The notes beneath the pieces are model-generated. The model searched no databases. It was not told the DNA's origin and worked only from the letters and a program-made list of their open reading frames with translations. Positions 43,985 through 54,376 of a DNA stretch of 61,625 nucleotides are shown here, in pieces (position 1 is the first letter of the stretch; each line of letters opens with the position of its first letter). A program made the translations under genes and the position numbers. This stretch comes from Sphingobacteriales bacterium (GTDB lineage: Bacteria > Bacteroidota > Bacteroidia > Chitinophagales > LD1), in NCBI GenBank assembly GCA_018262795.1, contig JADFDM010000001.1, forward strand, positions 344,283 to 405,907, given 5' to 3'.

Positions 43985-46900
43985 CTACAAACTCACCACA
44001 CAGTCATCCTGCTCTACCATTACCCCTTCGGCTAAGTGCACGCGAGTAACCTTACCGGCCAGCGGAGCCGTAATCGTGCTTTCCATCTTCATGGCTTCGA
44101 TCACAAATAAGGGCTGGTTCTTGCGCACTTCCTCCCCTTCTTTCACCAACACACTCACTAATTTGCCTTGCAGCGGAGCGCCTATTTCATGGGCAGCTTT
44201 GGCTTTGTAGTGATCGGCCTTTAGCACCTTGATGCCGGTGTCGCGCACGCTCACGTTGCGGGTTTGCCCGTTTATCTGAAAAAATACATCGCGCATCCCA
44301 TCTTCGTTGGGCGCGCCCATGTAGCGAAAACGCACCAGCAGGTTTTTGCCCGGCTCAATGGTTACCATAATCTCCTCGTTGGGCTTCATCGGGTAATAAA
44401 AGGCAGGCGTAGGCAAGTAACGGCTATCGCCAAAGTGCTTTCGGAATTTATAAAACTCATCAAACACTTTCGGATACATCTTGAACGACAGAAAATCATC
44501 TATCGTCACCATCTCATCATAAGTATTTTTAAACTCTGCCATCTCCCGATCAAAATCAATAGGGCCTAAGTGGGCGTTAGGGCGGTCGGTGTAAGGCACT
44601 ATATCCTTCAGCACAATATGTTGAAGCTTTTCGGGGAAACCACCGTATGGCTGCCCCAGATCCCCTTTAAAGAATTGTTTCACCGAATCGGGGAACGAAA
44701 GCGTATCGCCCTTCTCATACACCTCCTCAGCGGTCAGGTTGTTAGAGGTCATAAACAGCGCCATATCGCCCACCACCTTGCTGCTGGGAGTCACCTTCAC
44801 CACATCGCCAAACATTTGATTCACCTCCTCGTAGTTGTGCTTGATGGTTTCAAACTTTTCCTCTAACCCTAAAGAACGCGCTTGTGGCAACAAGTTAGAA
44901 TACTGCCCTCCGGGAATTTCGTGCTCATATACTTCGGCTGTGCCCGACTTTAGTTCACTCTCAAAGGGGTAATAGTACTCGCGCACCACTTCAAAGTAAT
45001 TACTGTAAGCATTCAGCGATTTCAAGTTGACCGGGTTCTCGCGATCGTGCCCTTTCATCATGGCCACAATGGAGTTAAAGTTGGGTTGCGAGGTTAGCCC
45101 ACTCATGCTGGCCAAAGCCACATCTATCACATCCACCCCTGCTTCAATCGCTTTCAGGTAAGTGGCAGCTTGAAGGGAAGAAGTATCATGCGTATGCAAA
45201 TGAATAGGGATAGAAATCTTCTTTTTCAACTCGCCAATAAGCAGTTCGGCAGCGTAAGGCTTTAGTAGTCCGGCCATATCCTTGATGGCGAGGATGTGCG
45301 CTCCTTCATCCTCTAACTTCTTTGCCAGATCGGTGTAATACTGCAAGTTGAACTTCTGCCGGTCGGGGTTCATAATATCCCCCGTGTAGCAGATGCAGGC
45401 TTCGGCAATGGCATTGGTTTTTTCGCGCACGGTGCGGATGCTCATCTTCATACTATCCACCCAGTTGAGCGAGTCGAAGATGCGGAAGATGTCAATCCCA
45501 TTTTCGGCACTGCGCTCAATAAATTTTTCAATCAGGTTATCGGGGTAAGCCGTGTAACCCACTGCATTGCTGGCACGAAAAAGCATTTGCAGCAAAATGT
45601 TGGGAGCCGCTTTGCGGAAACGCTGCAACCGTTCCCAAGGGTCTTCGTGCAGGAATCGCATACACACATCAAAGGTAGCCCCTCCCCACACTTCAAGCGA
45701 GAATATTTCGGGATGGTTGCGGGCAAAGCCTTCGGCCACGTTCAGCATATCAATATCGCGCAGGCGGGTAGCAAACAACGACTGATGCGCATCGCGAAAG
45801 GTAGTATCGGTGTAATGGATTTTCTGATCGGCCTTCAAGCGTTTCAAGAACTCCTCCCGACCTAATTCGGTGAGCAGGTCTTTGCTCCCTTTAGGATAGG
45901 GCACCGCCACATCCAACTCAGGAATAATAGGCGTGCGGAACTTCTTATCGGGGTCGTAACTCTTCACATCTGGGTGGCCATTCACCTTCAACTCGGCTAA
46001 ATAACGCACTAACTTGGTACCTCTGTCCTTATCGTAGCCCCACTTAGGGATTTGTAACTGCGGGTTGCGGGCAATAAAGCCCACAGTGGCTTTCCCTTCT
46101 TGAAACTCGGGGTTCTCCATCACATTCACCAGAAAGGGAATGTTGGTTTTTACTCCGCGAATGCGAAATTCCTGCAAAGTGCGATCTAAGCGTTGGGTAG
46201 CGCCTTTCAAGGTGCGGCTCCAGGCAGAAACCTTCACCAGCATAGAATCGAAGAAGGGAGAAATGCGCACTCCCGAGTAGGAACTGCCTTCATCCAAGCG
46301 AATGCCGAAGCCCCCGGCATTGCGATAAGCCACAATGGTGCCGTAGTCGGGCTTGAAATCATTCTCCGGGTCTTCGGTGGTAATGCGACATTGAATGGCC
46401 CAGCCGTTGCATTTTACATCTTCCTGTTTATGGAGGAATATTTGCGGATGCGAAAGCTCGTGACCGGCTGCTATAATAATTTGGGAGCGAACGATATCCA
46501 CCCCGGTAATCTCTTCGGTAATGGTATGCTCTACCTGAATACGAGGGTTTACCTCAATGAAAAAGATGTTTTCTGCGCTGTCCACCAGAAACTCCACCGT
46601 TCCGGCATTGTTATAATTTACGTGCTTGGCCAAACGCAAAGCATAGTCAAACAACTTCTCTCTAGTTCTCTGCGACAGAATGGAAGGGGCCAACTCAATC
46701 ACTTTCTGGAATCTGCGCTGCACCGAGCAGTCTCTCTCAAACAGGTGCACCACATTGCCGTGATTATCGCCCAATATCTGCACTTCAATATGTTTGGGGT
46801 CGTCAATAAACTTCTCCAGAAAGACGGTATCATCGCCAAAAGCTTTCTTTGCTTCGTTTCGAGCTTCAAAAAACGATTTGCTCATCTCTTCTTCGTTCCG

Positions 46901-47428
46901 CACCACCCGCATTCCTCTGCCACCCCCACCTGCTGCGGCTTTCAGCATCACCGGATAGCCAATGAACTCAGCTTCAGTCACGGCATCGGCCAGTTTCAGC
47001 AAGGGAATGCGACTATCGGGGATGATGGGAACATCTACCTCTATGGCCACTTTCTTGGCGGCTACCTTGTCGCCTAACTTTTCCATCACATCGGGGCGCG
47101 GTCCCACAAACACGATTCCCTCCTCGCCACATCTGCGGGCAAGTGCTACGTTCTCCGACAGAAAACCGTATCCCGGATGAATAGCATCCACCCCGTTCAG
47201 TTTAGCGGTGCGGATGATCTCCTCCACCTCTAAATATGGCTTCAGCGGTTCGGAGTTTACGCCAATCTGATAGCTCTCATCAGCTTTGTAGCGATGCAGA
47301 GAGTAGCGATCCTCGAAGGTGTAAACGGCTACGGTCTTAATTTTAAGTTCAGAGGCTGCGCGAAGAATACGGATGGCAATCTCACCGCGATTGGCCACTA
47401 ATAATTTCTTAATCTGCGTGACAGGCAT
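43985..47428 (-). CDS. pyc: Pyruvate carboxylase
   Basis: A 1147-residue single-chain enzyme. The biotin carboxylase domain (1-460) has KLLVANRGEIAIRILRAA, ATP-grasp KAAAGGGGRGMRVV and EVNPRIQVEHT. The carboxyltransferase domain (about 530-800) has FRDAHQSLFATRLR, IKDMAGLLKP and LHTHDTSS. A linker/tetramerisation part precedes the C-terminal biotin carboxyl carrier domain with EAMKMES, biotinylated Lys1114. It makes oxaloacetate from pyruvate and bicarbonate (anaplerosis, gluconeogenesis). Length and domain order are complete. Confidence 0.98.
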   Translation of the reverse strand: MPVTQIKKLLVANRGEIAIRILRAASELKIKTVAVYTFEDRYSLHRYKADESYQIGVNSEPLKPYLEVEEIIRTAKLNGVDAIHPGYGFLSENVALARRCGEEGIVFVGPRPDVMEKLGDKVAAKKVAIEVDVPIIPDSRIPLLKLADAVTEAEFIGYPVMLKAAAGGGGRGMRVVRNEEEMSKSFFEARNEAKKAFGDDTVFLEKFIDDPKHIEVQILGDNHGNVVHLFERDCSVQRRFQKVIELAPSILSQRTREKLFDYALRLAKHVNYNNAGTVEFLVDSAENIFFIEVNPRIQVEHTITEEITGVDIVRSQIIIAAGHELSHPQIFLHKQEDVKCNGWAIQCRITTEDPENDFKPDYGTIVAYRNAGGFGIRLDEGSSYSGVRISPFFDSMLVKVSAWSRTLKGATQRLDRTLQEFRIRGVKTNIPFLVNVMENPEFQEGKATVGFIARNPQLQIPKWGYDKDRGTKLVRYLAELKVNGHPDVKSYDPDKKFRTPIIPELDVAVPYPKGSKDLLTELGREEFLKRLKADQKIHYTDTTFRDAHQSLFATRLRDIDMLNVAEGFARNHPEIFSLEVWGGATFDVCMRFLHEDPWERLQRFRKAAPNILLQMLFRASNAVGYTAYPDNLIEKFIERSAENGIDIFRIFDSLNWVDSMKMSIRTVREKTNAIAEACICYTGDIMNPDRQKFNLQYYTDLAKKLEDEGAHILAIKDMAGLLKPYAAELLIGELKKKISIPIHLHTHDTSSLQAATYLKAIEAGVDVIDVALASMSGLTSQPNFNSIVAMMKGHDRENPVNLKSLNAYSNYFEVVREYYYPFESELKSGTAEVYEHEIPGGQYSNLLPQARSLGLEEKFETIKHNYEEVNQMFGDVVKVTPSSKVVGDMALFMTSNNLTAEEVYEKGDTLSFPDSVKQFFKGDLGQPYGGFPEKLQHIVLKDIVPYTDRPNAHLGPIDFDREMAEFKNTYDEMVTIDDFLSFKMYPKVFDEFYKFRKHFGDSRYLPTPAFYYPMKPNEEIMVTIEPGKNLLVRFRYMGAPNEDGMRDVFFQINGQTRNVSVRDTGIKVLKADHYKAKAAHEIGAPLQGKLVSVLVKEGEEVRKNQPLFVIEAMKMESTITAPLAGKVTRVHLAEGVMVEQDDCVVSL

Positions 47429-47909
47429 AAGGAGTAGTTGAAGGTGTGAATTTAGAATAAAATGGAAGGCAGGGAATTGGGCGGTAAATGGTTATTGGTA
47501 ATTGGTGTAATGGTTATTCGTGAAACGGTTAATGGTCTTACGTTTATGGTCTCTATTCTAACCGGAAAAATCGCAAAGGCAAAGGCAAAGGCATAAAGAA
47601 CACCATGAGTTTCGCTTGCATTACTCGTGTATTCTAAGTGCTTATAATCTCTATTTCACCACAAAGGACATAAAGGTTGATACCCCAAGGTCACTATGAG
47701 CTACCTTTGTGTGCATCGTGCATCCTTGTGTTCTTAGTGGTTCTTTTTTGTTAGCTGCAAGAGGAGAGGCCGTTCTTAATTCCACTTCCTTTTAATGTCT
47801 TACGTCTATCGTCTAACATCTAATCTCTAATTTCCATACCTCTGCTCCTCTCAGTTACAGCATTGTGGATAACATTTACTGCACCATCTTTCAACCTGAG
47901 CAAAAATTT
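47429..47909. other. Non-coding interval between divergent genes
   Basis: About 480 bases with no recognisable gene. The part near 47480-47545 is low complexity (GGTTATTGGTAATTGGT-type runs), 47574-47600 has a short GGCAAA repeat, and the rest shows no clear hairpin or family. The promoter for the downstream TonB receptor probably lies at its right end. Confidence 0.4.
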
Positions 47910-47917
47910 TATTTTTG
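47910..47917 (+). promoter_or_regulatory. Possible -7 element for TonB receptor gene
   Basis: TATTTTTG matches TAnnTTTG; no clear -33 element is visible. It lies 20 bases before ATG 47938 and downstream of the alternative ATG 47863, supporting the later start. Confidence 0.35.
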
Positions 47918-47937
47918 GCTCTACGAAATTTTCGCTT

Positions 47938-50325
47938 ATGCCGAAACCTTTGCTCCTTCTTCTATTTATCACCTGTTTGTTTACCTCTGTTTTTAGCCAA
48001 ACCGTAAAAGTTTACGGAACCGTTCGAGATGAAAAGAACAACAAACCCATTGAAGGGGTAGTTGTTTTGCAAAAAGGCACTCAAAACGGTGCGCTCACTG
48101 ACTCTCTGGGACAATACACTATTCAGTTACCTTCGGGGATTCACTCGTTGGAGTTTAGCTACCTCGGATATTCTGACCGCAGTATTCCTGTATCAATCGT
48201 TGAGATGAAGGATAGGCAGTTAGATGTGAAGATGACAGATGAAAGCAAGGAGTTGGACATTGTGGTAGTAACGGGAAGCAAGTATGAGAAGAAACTAAGT
48301 GAGGAAGTGGTTTCGATGGAGGTGCTAAAGGCCAACATGATTACCCAGAGCAATGCAAAGATGGATGAGGCGCTGAACAAGGTGCCGGGGGTAAACATGA
48401 TCGGGAAGACTATTTCCATCAGAGGGGGCAGCGGATTCAGCGATGCGACCGGCAACCGGGTACTCGCTTTGTTGGATGATATGCCCATCATCAGCCCCGA
48501 GAACGGTAGTATTATTTGGGACATGGTTCCCATTGAAGCGTTGGAACAGGTGGAGATTATTAAAGGCTCTTCCTCAGCACTTTACGGCTCTTCAGCTCTA
48601 AATGGAGTTTTAAACATGCGCACCATTAATCCCAAGCCGGAGATGGTGAACAAGCTCATTATCTCTTATGGTTTTTACGATGAACCCCGTCAACATACTT
48701 GGGATTACTTTTGGCATCGGAAATCTATTCGGAAGAATGGTGACACCGTGGATCGGGTCATTCATCCCATGTTTGGGGGTGGGCAGTTTGTACATGCCAA
48801 GCAGTATGGCGACTTTGGCGTAGTGGTGGCAGGTTCCTATCAACAAGATCAAGGATTTAGGATGTATAATGATTACAAACGCGCGCGATTAGCCTCCAAA
48901 CTTCGCTACACTCCGCACAAGCTCCAGCACTTAACGGTAGGGCTGAACATGACTTTCTTCCATCAAAACCTTAAAGATTTCTTTGCTGCGCAGGGTTTGG
49001 GCCCCAAGATGTATATGCCCAGTGATGGTGCTCAAACCATTACCCGCTCGCGCACTTTTACCATTGACCCTTATGTGAACTACTACGACAACAAGCAGAA
49101 CCGCCACAGTATCAAATTCAGGGTGTTTAATACCATGTATAACTCTACCACGGGTGACAGCACTGAGTCCACCGAGTTTTACTACGACTATTCCTTCTTG
49201 CGCAACTTCAAGAAGTTGAATTTGGTGATTACTGCCGGTAGCAACGGTTTTTACTCGGTGGTGCACGGCAAAACCTTTGGGCATTTGGTGGCGAATATCA
49301 AAAACATACGATTTTACAGCACTCGAGACATCATGAATTTTGCCGCCTACATACAGGCTGAAAAGAAGTTCTTTAACAAGCTGACCGTCTCCGGTGGACT
49401 GCGACTTGAGTTTGCCCGCCTGTCTGATGAAACGGTGCAGAACCGGCTCCCTTTCATTAACATTCTCAACGGCATCAAACACAAACCTTCTAACATTACG
49501 TCACCGGTTACTCCTCTTTTCCGCTTAGGGCTTAATTATCAGGCAACCGAAGGTACCTACATCCGGGCTTCTTTTGGGCAAGGGTTCCGCTATCCGGCTT
49601 TGGCAGAGAAGTATGTTTACACCGTGCGGAGCGGAGCACAAGTATTTCCGAACGACTCGCTGCGTCCGGAAAATGGATGGAGTGCTGAGGTAGGAATTAA
49701 GCAGGGCGTAAAAATCAGCCGATGGATGGCTTACTTTGACGTGAGTGGCTTTATCATGCGCTATCACGATATGATAGAATTTCAGTTGTACAACAACATC
49801 CCTGATTCGATTCAACCTTATGTGATGGGAGTTCCTTTTCACGCCACCAACATCACCGATTCCCGAATTATGGGGGTGGAGATTTCGGCCATTGCCAATG
49901 GTAGAATATTCGGAGTGCCCTTGAACTTTATTGTGGGCTATTCCTATCTGGATCCAAGAAACTTGTCTTACGACCCCAGCGATCCCAACTCTACCAAAAT
50001 CCTGAAATACCGGATTCAACATTCCTTTAAAGCTGATATTCAGTCCACCTATAAAAGTGTGATGTTAGGGGTAAACCTACTTTACAATAGCTTTATGAAG
50101 GAAGTAGATCAGGTGGGTGTGGGCGCGTTGCCGGTAGTAAATGGTTTTAGGAAAACCCACAACAAGGGCGATTTTGTGATGGACATACGCGCAGGATATA
50201 ACTTCCGAGATAAGTTTACCTTCAACTTTATCTGCAAAAATGTGCTGAACACCGAATACATGCTTCGTCCTGCTTTGATTGAAGCTCCTCGCAACTATAC
50301 TTTTCAGGTGGGGTATAACTTTTAA
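47938..50325 (+). CDS. TonB-dependent outer-membrane receptor
   Basis: About 795 residues. ATG 47938 begins a signal peptide (KPLLLLLFITCLFTSVFSQ); a start at 47863 would place 25 residues before it. A carboxypeptidase-regulatory-like domain (VYGTVRDEKNNKPIEGVVVLQKG) is followed by the plug (VVVTGSKYEKKLSEEVVSMEVL, VPGVNMIGKTISIRGGSGFSD, GSSSALYGSSALNGVLNM) and a 22-strand barrel ending in aromatic FQVGYNF. It imports a ligand, not identifiable here, across the outer membrane using TonB/ExbBD energy. No SusD partner is adjacent. Confidence 0.93.
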   Translation: MPKPLLLLLFITCLFTSVFSQTVKVYGTVRDEKNNKPIEGVVVLQKGTQNGALTDSLGQYTIQLPSGIHSLEFSYLGYSDRSIPVSIVEMKDRQLDVKMTDESKELDIVVVTGSKYEKKLSEEVVSMEVLKANMITQSNAKMDEALNKVPGVNMIGKTISIRGGSGFSDATGNRVLALLDDMPIISPENGSIIWDMVPIEALEQVEIIKGSSSALYGSSALNGVLNMRTINPKPEMVNKLIISYGFYDEPRQHTWDYFWHRKSIRKNGDTVDRVIHPMFGGGQFVHAKQYGDFGVVVAGSYQQDQGFRMYNDYKRARLASKLRYTPHKLQHLTVGLNMTFFHQNLKDFFAAQGLGPKMYMPSDGAQTITRSRTFTIDPYVNYYDNKQNRHSIKFRVFNTMYNSTTGDSTESTEFYYDYSFLRNFKKLNLVITAGSNGFYSVVHGKTFGHLVANIKNIRFYSTRDIMNFAAYIQAEKKFFNKLTVSGGLRLEFARLSDETVQNRLPFINILNGIKHKPSNITSPVTPLFRLGLNYQATEGTYIRASFGQGFRYPALAEKYVYTVRSGAQVFPNDSLRPENGWSAEVGIKQGVKISRWMAYFDVSGFIMRYHDMIEFQLYNNIPDSIQPYVMGVPFHATNITDSRIMGVEISAIANGRIFGVPLNFIVGYSYLDPRNLSYDPSDPNSTKILKYRIQHSFKADIQSTYKSVMLGVNLLYNSFMKEVDQVGVGALPVVNGFRKTHNKGDFVMDIRAGYNFRDKFTFNFICKNVLNTEYMLRPALIEAPRNYTFQVGYNF

Positions 50326-50432
50326 GTTAATCGTTGTTGGTTATTGGTTCATTGTAGATGATAGTCATAGCTCACTGTGCTGTTTGGAGGGCAGCCAGGG
50401 AAATACAAAAAATTATACTCTAATTTGTAGCC

Positions 50433-52808
50433 ATGCCCTGCTGGTTATATTTTAAGCGGTTACTATGTTTGGTACTATTTTTCTGTGGGCTTCACCTGTC
50501 TGCTCAGCACCCCTTTCAATCCTTTCGCGGCAACATCACTGAGAAATTCACCGGGAATGCGGTTTCCAATGCTACCGTTCAACTCACCGGCAAAGATTAT
50601 ACGGCTGTCATGCTTTCCGATACCTCCGGCAATTTCTCCTTCTCTAAAGTGCCTGCCGGTGATTACCGGGTCGAAATCTCTCATACCGGCTTTCATCCCT
50701 TCATTTTTCCCCAAATAGAAATCTCTACGGGTAAAGAAGTCTTTCTTCCCATTGAGTTAGAGGCAAAGACTACCCTGTTAAAGGAAGTGGTGATCGCGGT
50801 TCCAAACAAAAAGGAATCCAACATCATCAGCATCAGTAAATATAGTTTCCAAATTGAGCAATCAGAGCGCTTTGCCGCAAGTTTAAACGACCCGCAACGG
50901 TTGGCTCTTTCATTTGCCGGAGTGCGCAGCATTGGCGGCTTGCAAAATGGCATCATTGTTCGCGGCAATTCCCCCAAAGGAGTTCTTTGGCAGGTGGAAG
51001 GTATTGAAGTTCCTTCTCCGAATCACTACAGCGGGCAAGGTAGCCCCGGCATGGTAAGTATCTTAAATAATCTGGTGTTGCAAAAAGTTGATTTCTATAC
51101 CGGTGCTTTCCCTGCCAAGTTTGGCAACGCCACCTCGGCTGTGTTTGATGCCACGTTGCGCAGAGGCAACACCAAGCGCTATGAATTTAGCATACAGTTG
51201 AGCAACCTCGGCTTAGAAGCCTCTGCCGAAGGGCCACTTTCAACCAAGCAACCTTCCTCATTTTTAATGGCCTATCGCTATTCAACAGTCGGGTTAATGG
51301 GCAAAATAGGCTACCCTATCGGAGATTATATCACGGCTTTTCAGGACTTGAATTTTAAATTTCATTTTGCCACAAAGCGCTTTGGCTCTTTTGATTGGTG
51401 GGGCTTTGGCGGCATCAGTTCCATCCGTGATGCAAAGGGCAAAACAGATCATGGCGTTTTTGCCAATCAATACATCACCGCAGTGAGTGGAGTTTCTCAT
51501 CAAATTCTATTTCAAGGTACCACCACTTGGAAAACTACCCTTGCCGCATCTGCTTATTCCGATAGCTGGCACGCTACTAATAGCCGCGAATACCAGAATA
51601 GCAATAACCTTTCTAACCATCAGGTTGAAAAAGCCATTTACGACTATCGCGACATTTCGCTCCGCTTTTCTTCTGAGGTCAATCATTACATCAGCGAGCG
51701 CTTTCAACTTCAGGCGGGTATTCAAATTATCAAACCGTATCTGCATCTCACCGATTCGGCCTTTCGGCAGGATGTTTACATCAACAGCATCACGGGCGAT
51801 ACCTCTTTTAATAACATACAGCCGACTCTTTACCAACAAGCATCAGAGGCGGCCGCCCGGTATGAGGCGTTCCTCAGCCTAAGCACCTTCCTGAGCAACA
51901 AAGTTCTACTCACCACCGGAGTTCACTCCACCTATTTCGGCAAGGGCTTAGACTGGCTGCTTGAACCTCGTTTGAATTTGAAATGGCAGGTAAAGCCCAA
52001 GCATAAAATTGAAGTGGCCACCGGCTTGCACAGCCGCTTTGAATACCCGGTGTTTTACGCCAAGGAGTTGGTGCAATATCATTTCGTTCAACCGAATAAA
52101 AACCTGAAACCATCCCGAGCGTTTCATCTGAATGCCGGCTACTCCTTTGCTTTCTTTGACGACTTTTATTTTAAAACCGAAATCTATTTCCAGTACCTTT
52201 TCGCAGTTCCTGCTCAGGTGGACACCTTCACCTTCTACCTTTCTCCCACCCAAGTTTATACCAGCTATTATCCGACATCCATCTTGAACAACATCAATTA
52301 CCTCGACTTTTATTACCGCTACCAGAACAAAGGCGAAGGCTTGAATTACGGCATTGAATTTACCCTCGAAAAGTTTTTTTCAAAGAACTATTATTTCTTG
52401 TTTACTACTTCGTTATACAACTCTCTGTTTCGCGTGAAACCATTGCCGTGGTATAACACGCCTTTCAATGGCAACTGGGTGCTTACCCTTACGGGAGGGA
52501 AAGACTTTAGAGTGGGGAAGAAATACAAGTCAAACATCGTTAGCCTGAATACCCGCTTGCTGGTAGCCGGGAATGACCGAACGGGAGAGAATTACAAAGA
52601 TCAACTCAAACCATTTATCCGTTGGGATATACGAGTTGCCTACAAGCGCAACCTAAAACGATATTCTTGGGAGTTGTCTGGCGATGTTCAAAACGTATTG
52701 AACCGCAAGAATGAAAGCAACAACGACTTCAACATTAACATCGGCATTTTGCCGGTCTTGAAATATAGAGTTGATTTCGGCTTTGCTGCGAAACGGAAGA
52801 AGCGTTGA
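50433..52808 (+). CDS. TonB-dependent receptor-like outer-membrane protein
   Basis: A 791-residue protein with signal sequence (LLCLVLFFCGLHLSAQ), carboxypeptidase-regulatory-like domain (GNITEKFTGNAVSNATVQLTGK), a divergent plug (RLALSFAGVRSIGGLQNGIIVRGNSPKG) and a long aromatic-rich barrel. The C-terminus ends in basic residues (FAAKRKKR) rather than a terminal Phe, slightly unusual for barrel insertion. It follows another TonB receptor by 107 bases; the substrate is unknown. Confidence 0.88.
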   Translation: MPCWLYFKRLLCLVLFFCGLHLSAQHPFQSFRGNITEKFTGNAVSNATVQLTGKDYTAVMLSDTSGNFSFSKVPAGDYRVEISHTGFHPFIFPQIEISTGKEVFLPIELEAKTTLLKEVVIAVPNKKESNIISISKYSFQIEQSERFAASLNDPQRLALSFAGVRSIGGLQNGIIVRGNSPKGVLWQVEGIEVPSPNHYSGQGSPGMVSILNNLVLQKVDFYTGAFPAKFGNATSAVFDATLRRGNTKRYEFSIQLSNLGLEASAEGPLSTKQPSSFLMAYRYSTVGLMGKIGYPIGDYITAFQDLNFKFHFATKRFGSFDWWGFGGISSIRDAKGKTDHGVFANQYITAVSGVSHQILFQGTTTWKTTLAASAYSDSWHATNSREYQNSNNLSNHQVEKAIYDYRDISLRFSSEVNHYISERFQLQAGIQIIKPYLHLTDSAFRQDVYINSITGDTSFNNIQPTLYQQASEAAARYEAFLSLSTFLSNKVLLTTGVHSTYFGKGLDWLLEPRLNLKWQVKPKHKIEVATGLHSRFEYPVFYAKELVQYHFVQPNKNLKPSRAFHLNAGYSFAFFDDFYFKTEIYFQYLFAVPAQVDTFTFYLSPTQVYTSYYPTSILNNINYLDFYYRYQNKGEGLNYGIEFTLEKFFSKNYYFLFTTSLYNSLFRVKPLPWYNTPFNGNWVLTLTGGKDFRVGKKYKSNIVSLNTRLLVAGNDRTGENYKDQLKPFIRWDIRVAYKRNLKRYSWELSGDVQNVLNRKNESNNDFNINIGILPVLKYRVDFGFAAKRKKR

Positions 52809-52924
52809 AGCGGTGTGCTTGCTACTCCTTTCAGCAGAAATTGTCACTCGTTCACCAATGTATGAAATATTGCCGCTTTGCTTCCGAATGGGTTTTACCG
52901 GATGCTTCGGGGAATGCCTACTAT

Positions 52925-53839
52925 TTAATTCCCAATTATCATCCCTAAGGCGAACAGAATGGAAAAAATGAAAGTGCCTATGGCCAACTGTTTTAGCAGC
53001 GGGTCAAAGTCAGCAGGGGAGTCTATACTATGCACTACCGCTAAGTGTTTTCGGAATAGCGGAAGAGTAATGATGAAAAGAAACTGCATACTGCTTTGGA
53101 GATTCAGGAATACAAACGCAAGGGCGCAAATCAAAGCGGTGATAATAAGTGCTTGGTGATATTGCTTGGCTCTGGCGAGGCCAATCTTCACTACTAAAGT
53201 GTTCTTGCCCGCTTTTGCATCGCTCCCGTGATCGCGCATGTTGTTCAGGTTAAGCACTCCGGAGGCAAAGAACCCGATAGAGCAAGCCGGCAACAGCACC
53301 GAGTAATGGAGGGTGTGAGACAAAAGATAGTAGCTGCCACCTACCCCCACCAAACCAAAAAACAAGAACACAAACACATCTCCCAAGCCGCGATAGCCAT
53401 AAGGGTTTTCTCCTATGGTGTATTTGATAGCTGCCGCAACTGCTCCCAAGCCCAGCGCAAAAAAGAAAACGGAGGAAGCATTGATCACTTCCCCAAAAGC
53501 GAGATAGAGGAGGGCTGAGCCGGAGATGATTGAAAGTAGGGCGGTGAGGAGGATGCCCGCTTTGATTTCATAGAAGGACAACATACCCGCCTGCACTGCG
53601 CGCTTAGGACCTACTCGCTCGTCATTATCAGTACCCTTTTTATGATCGCCATAATCATTGGCAAGATTGGAAAGTATTTGAAGGAAAAGGGTAGTGAGTA
53701 AGCACAGTTCTAATACTCCTCTGCTGAAGCCATTAGGGTTTTCGGCATACGCAATACTGCTACCGGTGATAATGGAAGAAAGGGCTAAGGGCAGGGTTCT
53801 TAACCGGAAGGCGTGAAGCCAGGCTAGTGTTTTACTCAC
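52925..53839 (-). CDS. menA: 1,4-dihydroxy-2-naphthoate polyprenyltransferase
   Basis: A 304-residue integral membrane UbiA-family prenyltransferase with about eight or nine membrane helices. The prenyl-diphosphate/Mg site NDYGDHKKGTDND is near residues 64-76 and the second acidic motif is in LNNMRDHGSDAKAGK. It attaches the polyprenyl chain to DHNA to give demethylmenaquinone. The start overlaps the preceding small gene by 8 bases, and menB and menD lie upstream on the same strand, so this is a menaquinone cluster. Confidence 0.93.
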   Translation of the reverse strand: MSKTLAWLHAFRLRTLPLALSSIITGSSIAYAENPNGFSRGVLELCLLTTLFLQILSNLANDYGDHKKGTDNDERVGPKRAVQAGMLSFYEIKAGILLTALLSIISGSALLYLAFGEVINASSVFFFALGLGAVAAAIKYTIGENPYGYRGLGDVFVFLFFGLVGVGGSYYLLSHTLHYSVLLPACSIGFFASGVLNLNNMRDHGSDAKAGKNTLVVKIGLARAKQYHQALIITALICALAFVFLNLQSSMQFLFIITLPLFRKHLAVVHSIDSPADFDPLLKQLAIGTFIFSILFALGMIIGN

Positions 53840-54164
53840 CTGTTTTTCTTATCTCTTGCTCATAAAAATGACCGGTTTCGTGCAGGTAACCTAAAATGAG
53901 ATGAACCACCTGCTTGGTTTTTGTTTTGGGAAGCAGTACTTCAAAGTTATTGCGCAATCGCTCTACCACATGGTCTGCCAATTCATCTTCCTTTATTACC
54001 TCCCCGGCAGAAGCATCCCATTTTTCAATAAAAGCGTTTAGAATGGTGTAGGCTTCATCTTCTGAAATATGAAAGTCAATGTACTTGTAGATAAACTTGA
54101 CCGTGTCGAAATACTCCGGCTTGTCAGTTTTGGGTGGATTCCAATTGTCTAATGGGGAACTCAT
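53832..54164 (-). CDS. Small conserved-looking protein of unknown function in men cluster
   Basis: A 110-residue soluble, acidic, helical protein (NWNPPKTDKPEYFDTVKFIYKYIDFHISEDEAYTILNAFIEKWDA ... VHLILGYLHETGHFYEQEI). No signal peptide, membrane segment or catalytic motif is visible and I do not recognise the family. It overlaps menA by 8 bases, so translation is coupled to the prenyltransferase. A role linked to menaquinone synthesis or MenA expression is guesswork from position. Confidence 0.7.
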   Translation of the reverse strand: MSSPLDNWNPPKTDKPEYFDTVKFIYKYIDFHISEDEAYTILNAFIEKWDASAGEVIKEDELADHVVERLRNNFEVLLPKTKTKQVVHLILGYLHETGHFYEQEIRKTGE

Positions 54165-54199
54165 ACGATACCGAAAATAAGTATTGAGATTTATACCGA

Positions 54200-54207
54200 C
54201 AAATATA
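54200..54207 (-). promoter_or_regulatory. Possible -7 element for unknown gene-menA pair
   Basis: The minus strand reads TATATTTG, a full TAnnTTTG match, 36 bases before the start at 54164. No clear -33 element is seen. It would give the downstream pair a promoter separate from menD-menB. Confidence 0.35.
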
Positions 54208-54376
54208 AACGCTATTGCTCCACGATGGGCGCTTGCTGCTCTAAATTAATCCCCGAAGGGAGTAAAGTGTATAGCTTTCTCTTCTCTGTCTCGAAATTCA
54301 TAAAGTAGAAAAAGGTAAAGATGCATGTTCGGAAGAATCGTGGTTGCTTTTCAAAAGGAGAGAAGCACTTGCCAGC

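Noticed and set aside
46193-47077. 294-codon plus-strand frame inside pyruvate carboxylase
   Set aside because: Antisense shadow of a clearly coding, conserved gene.
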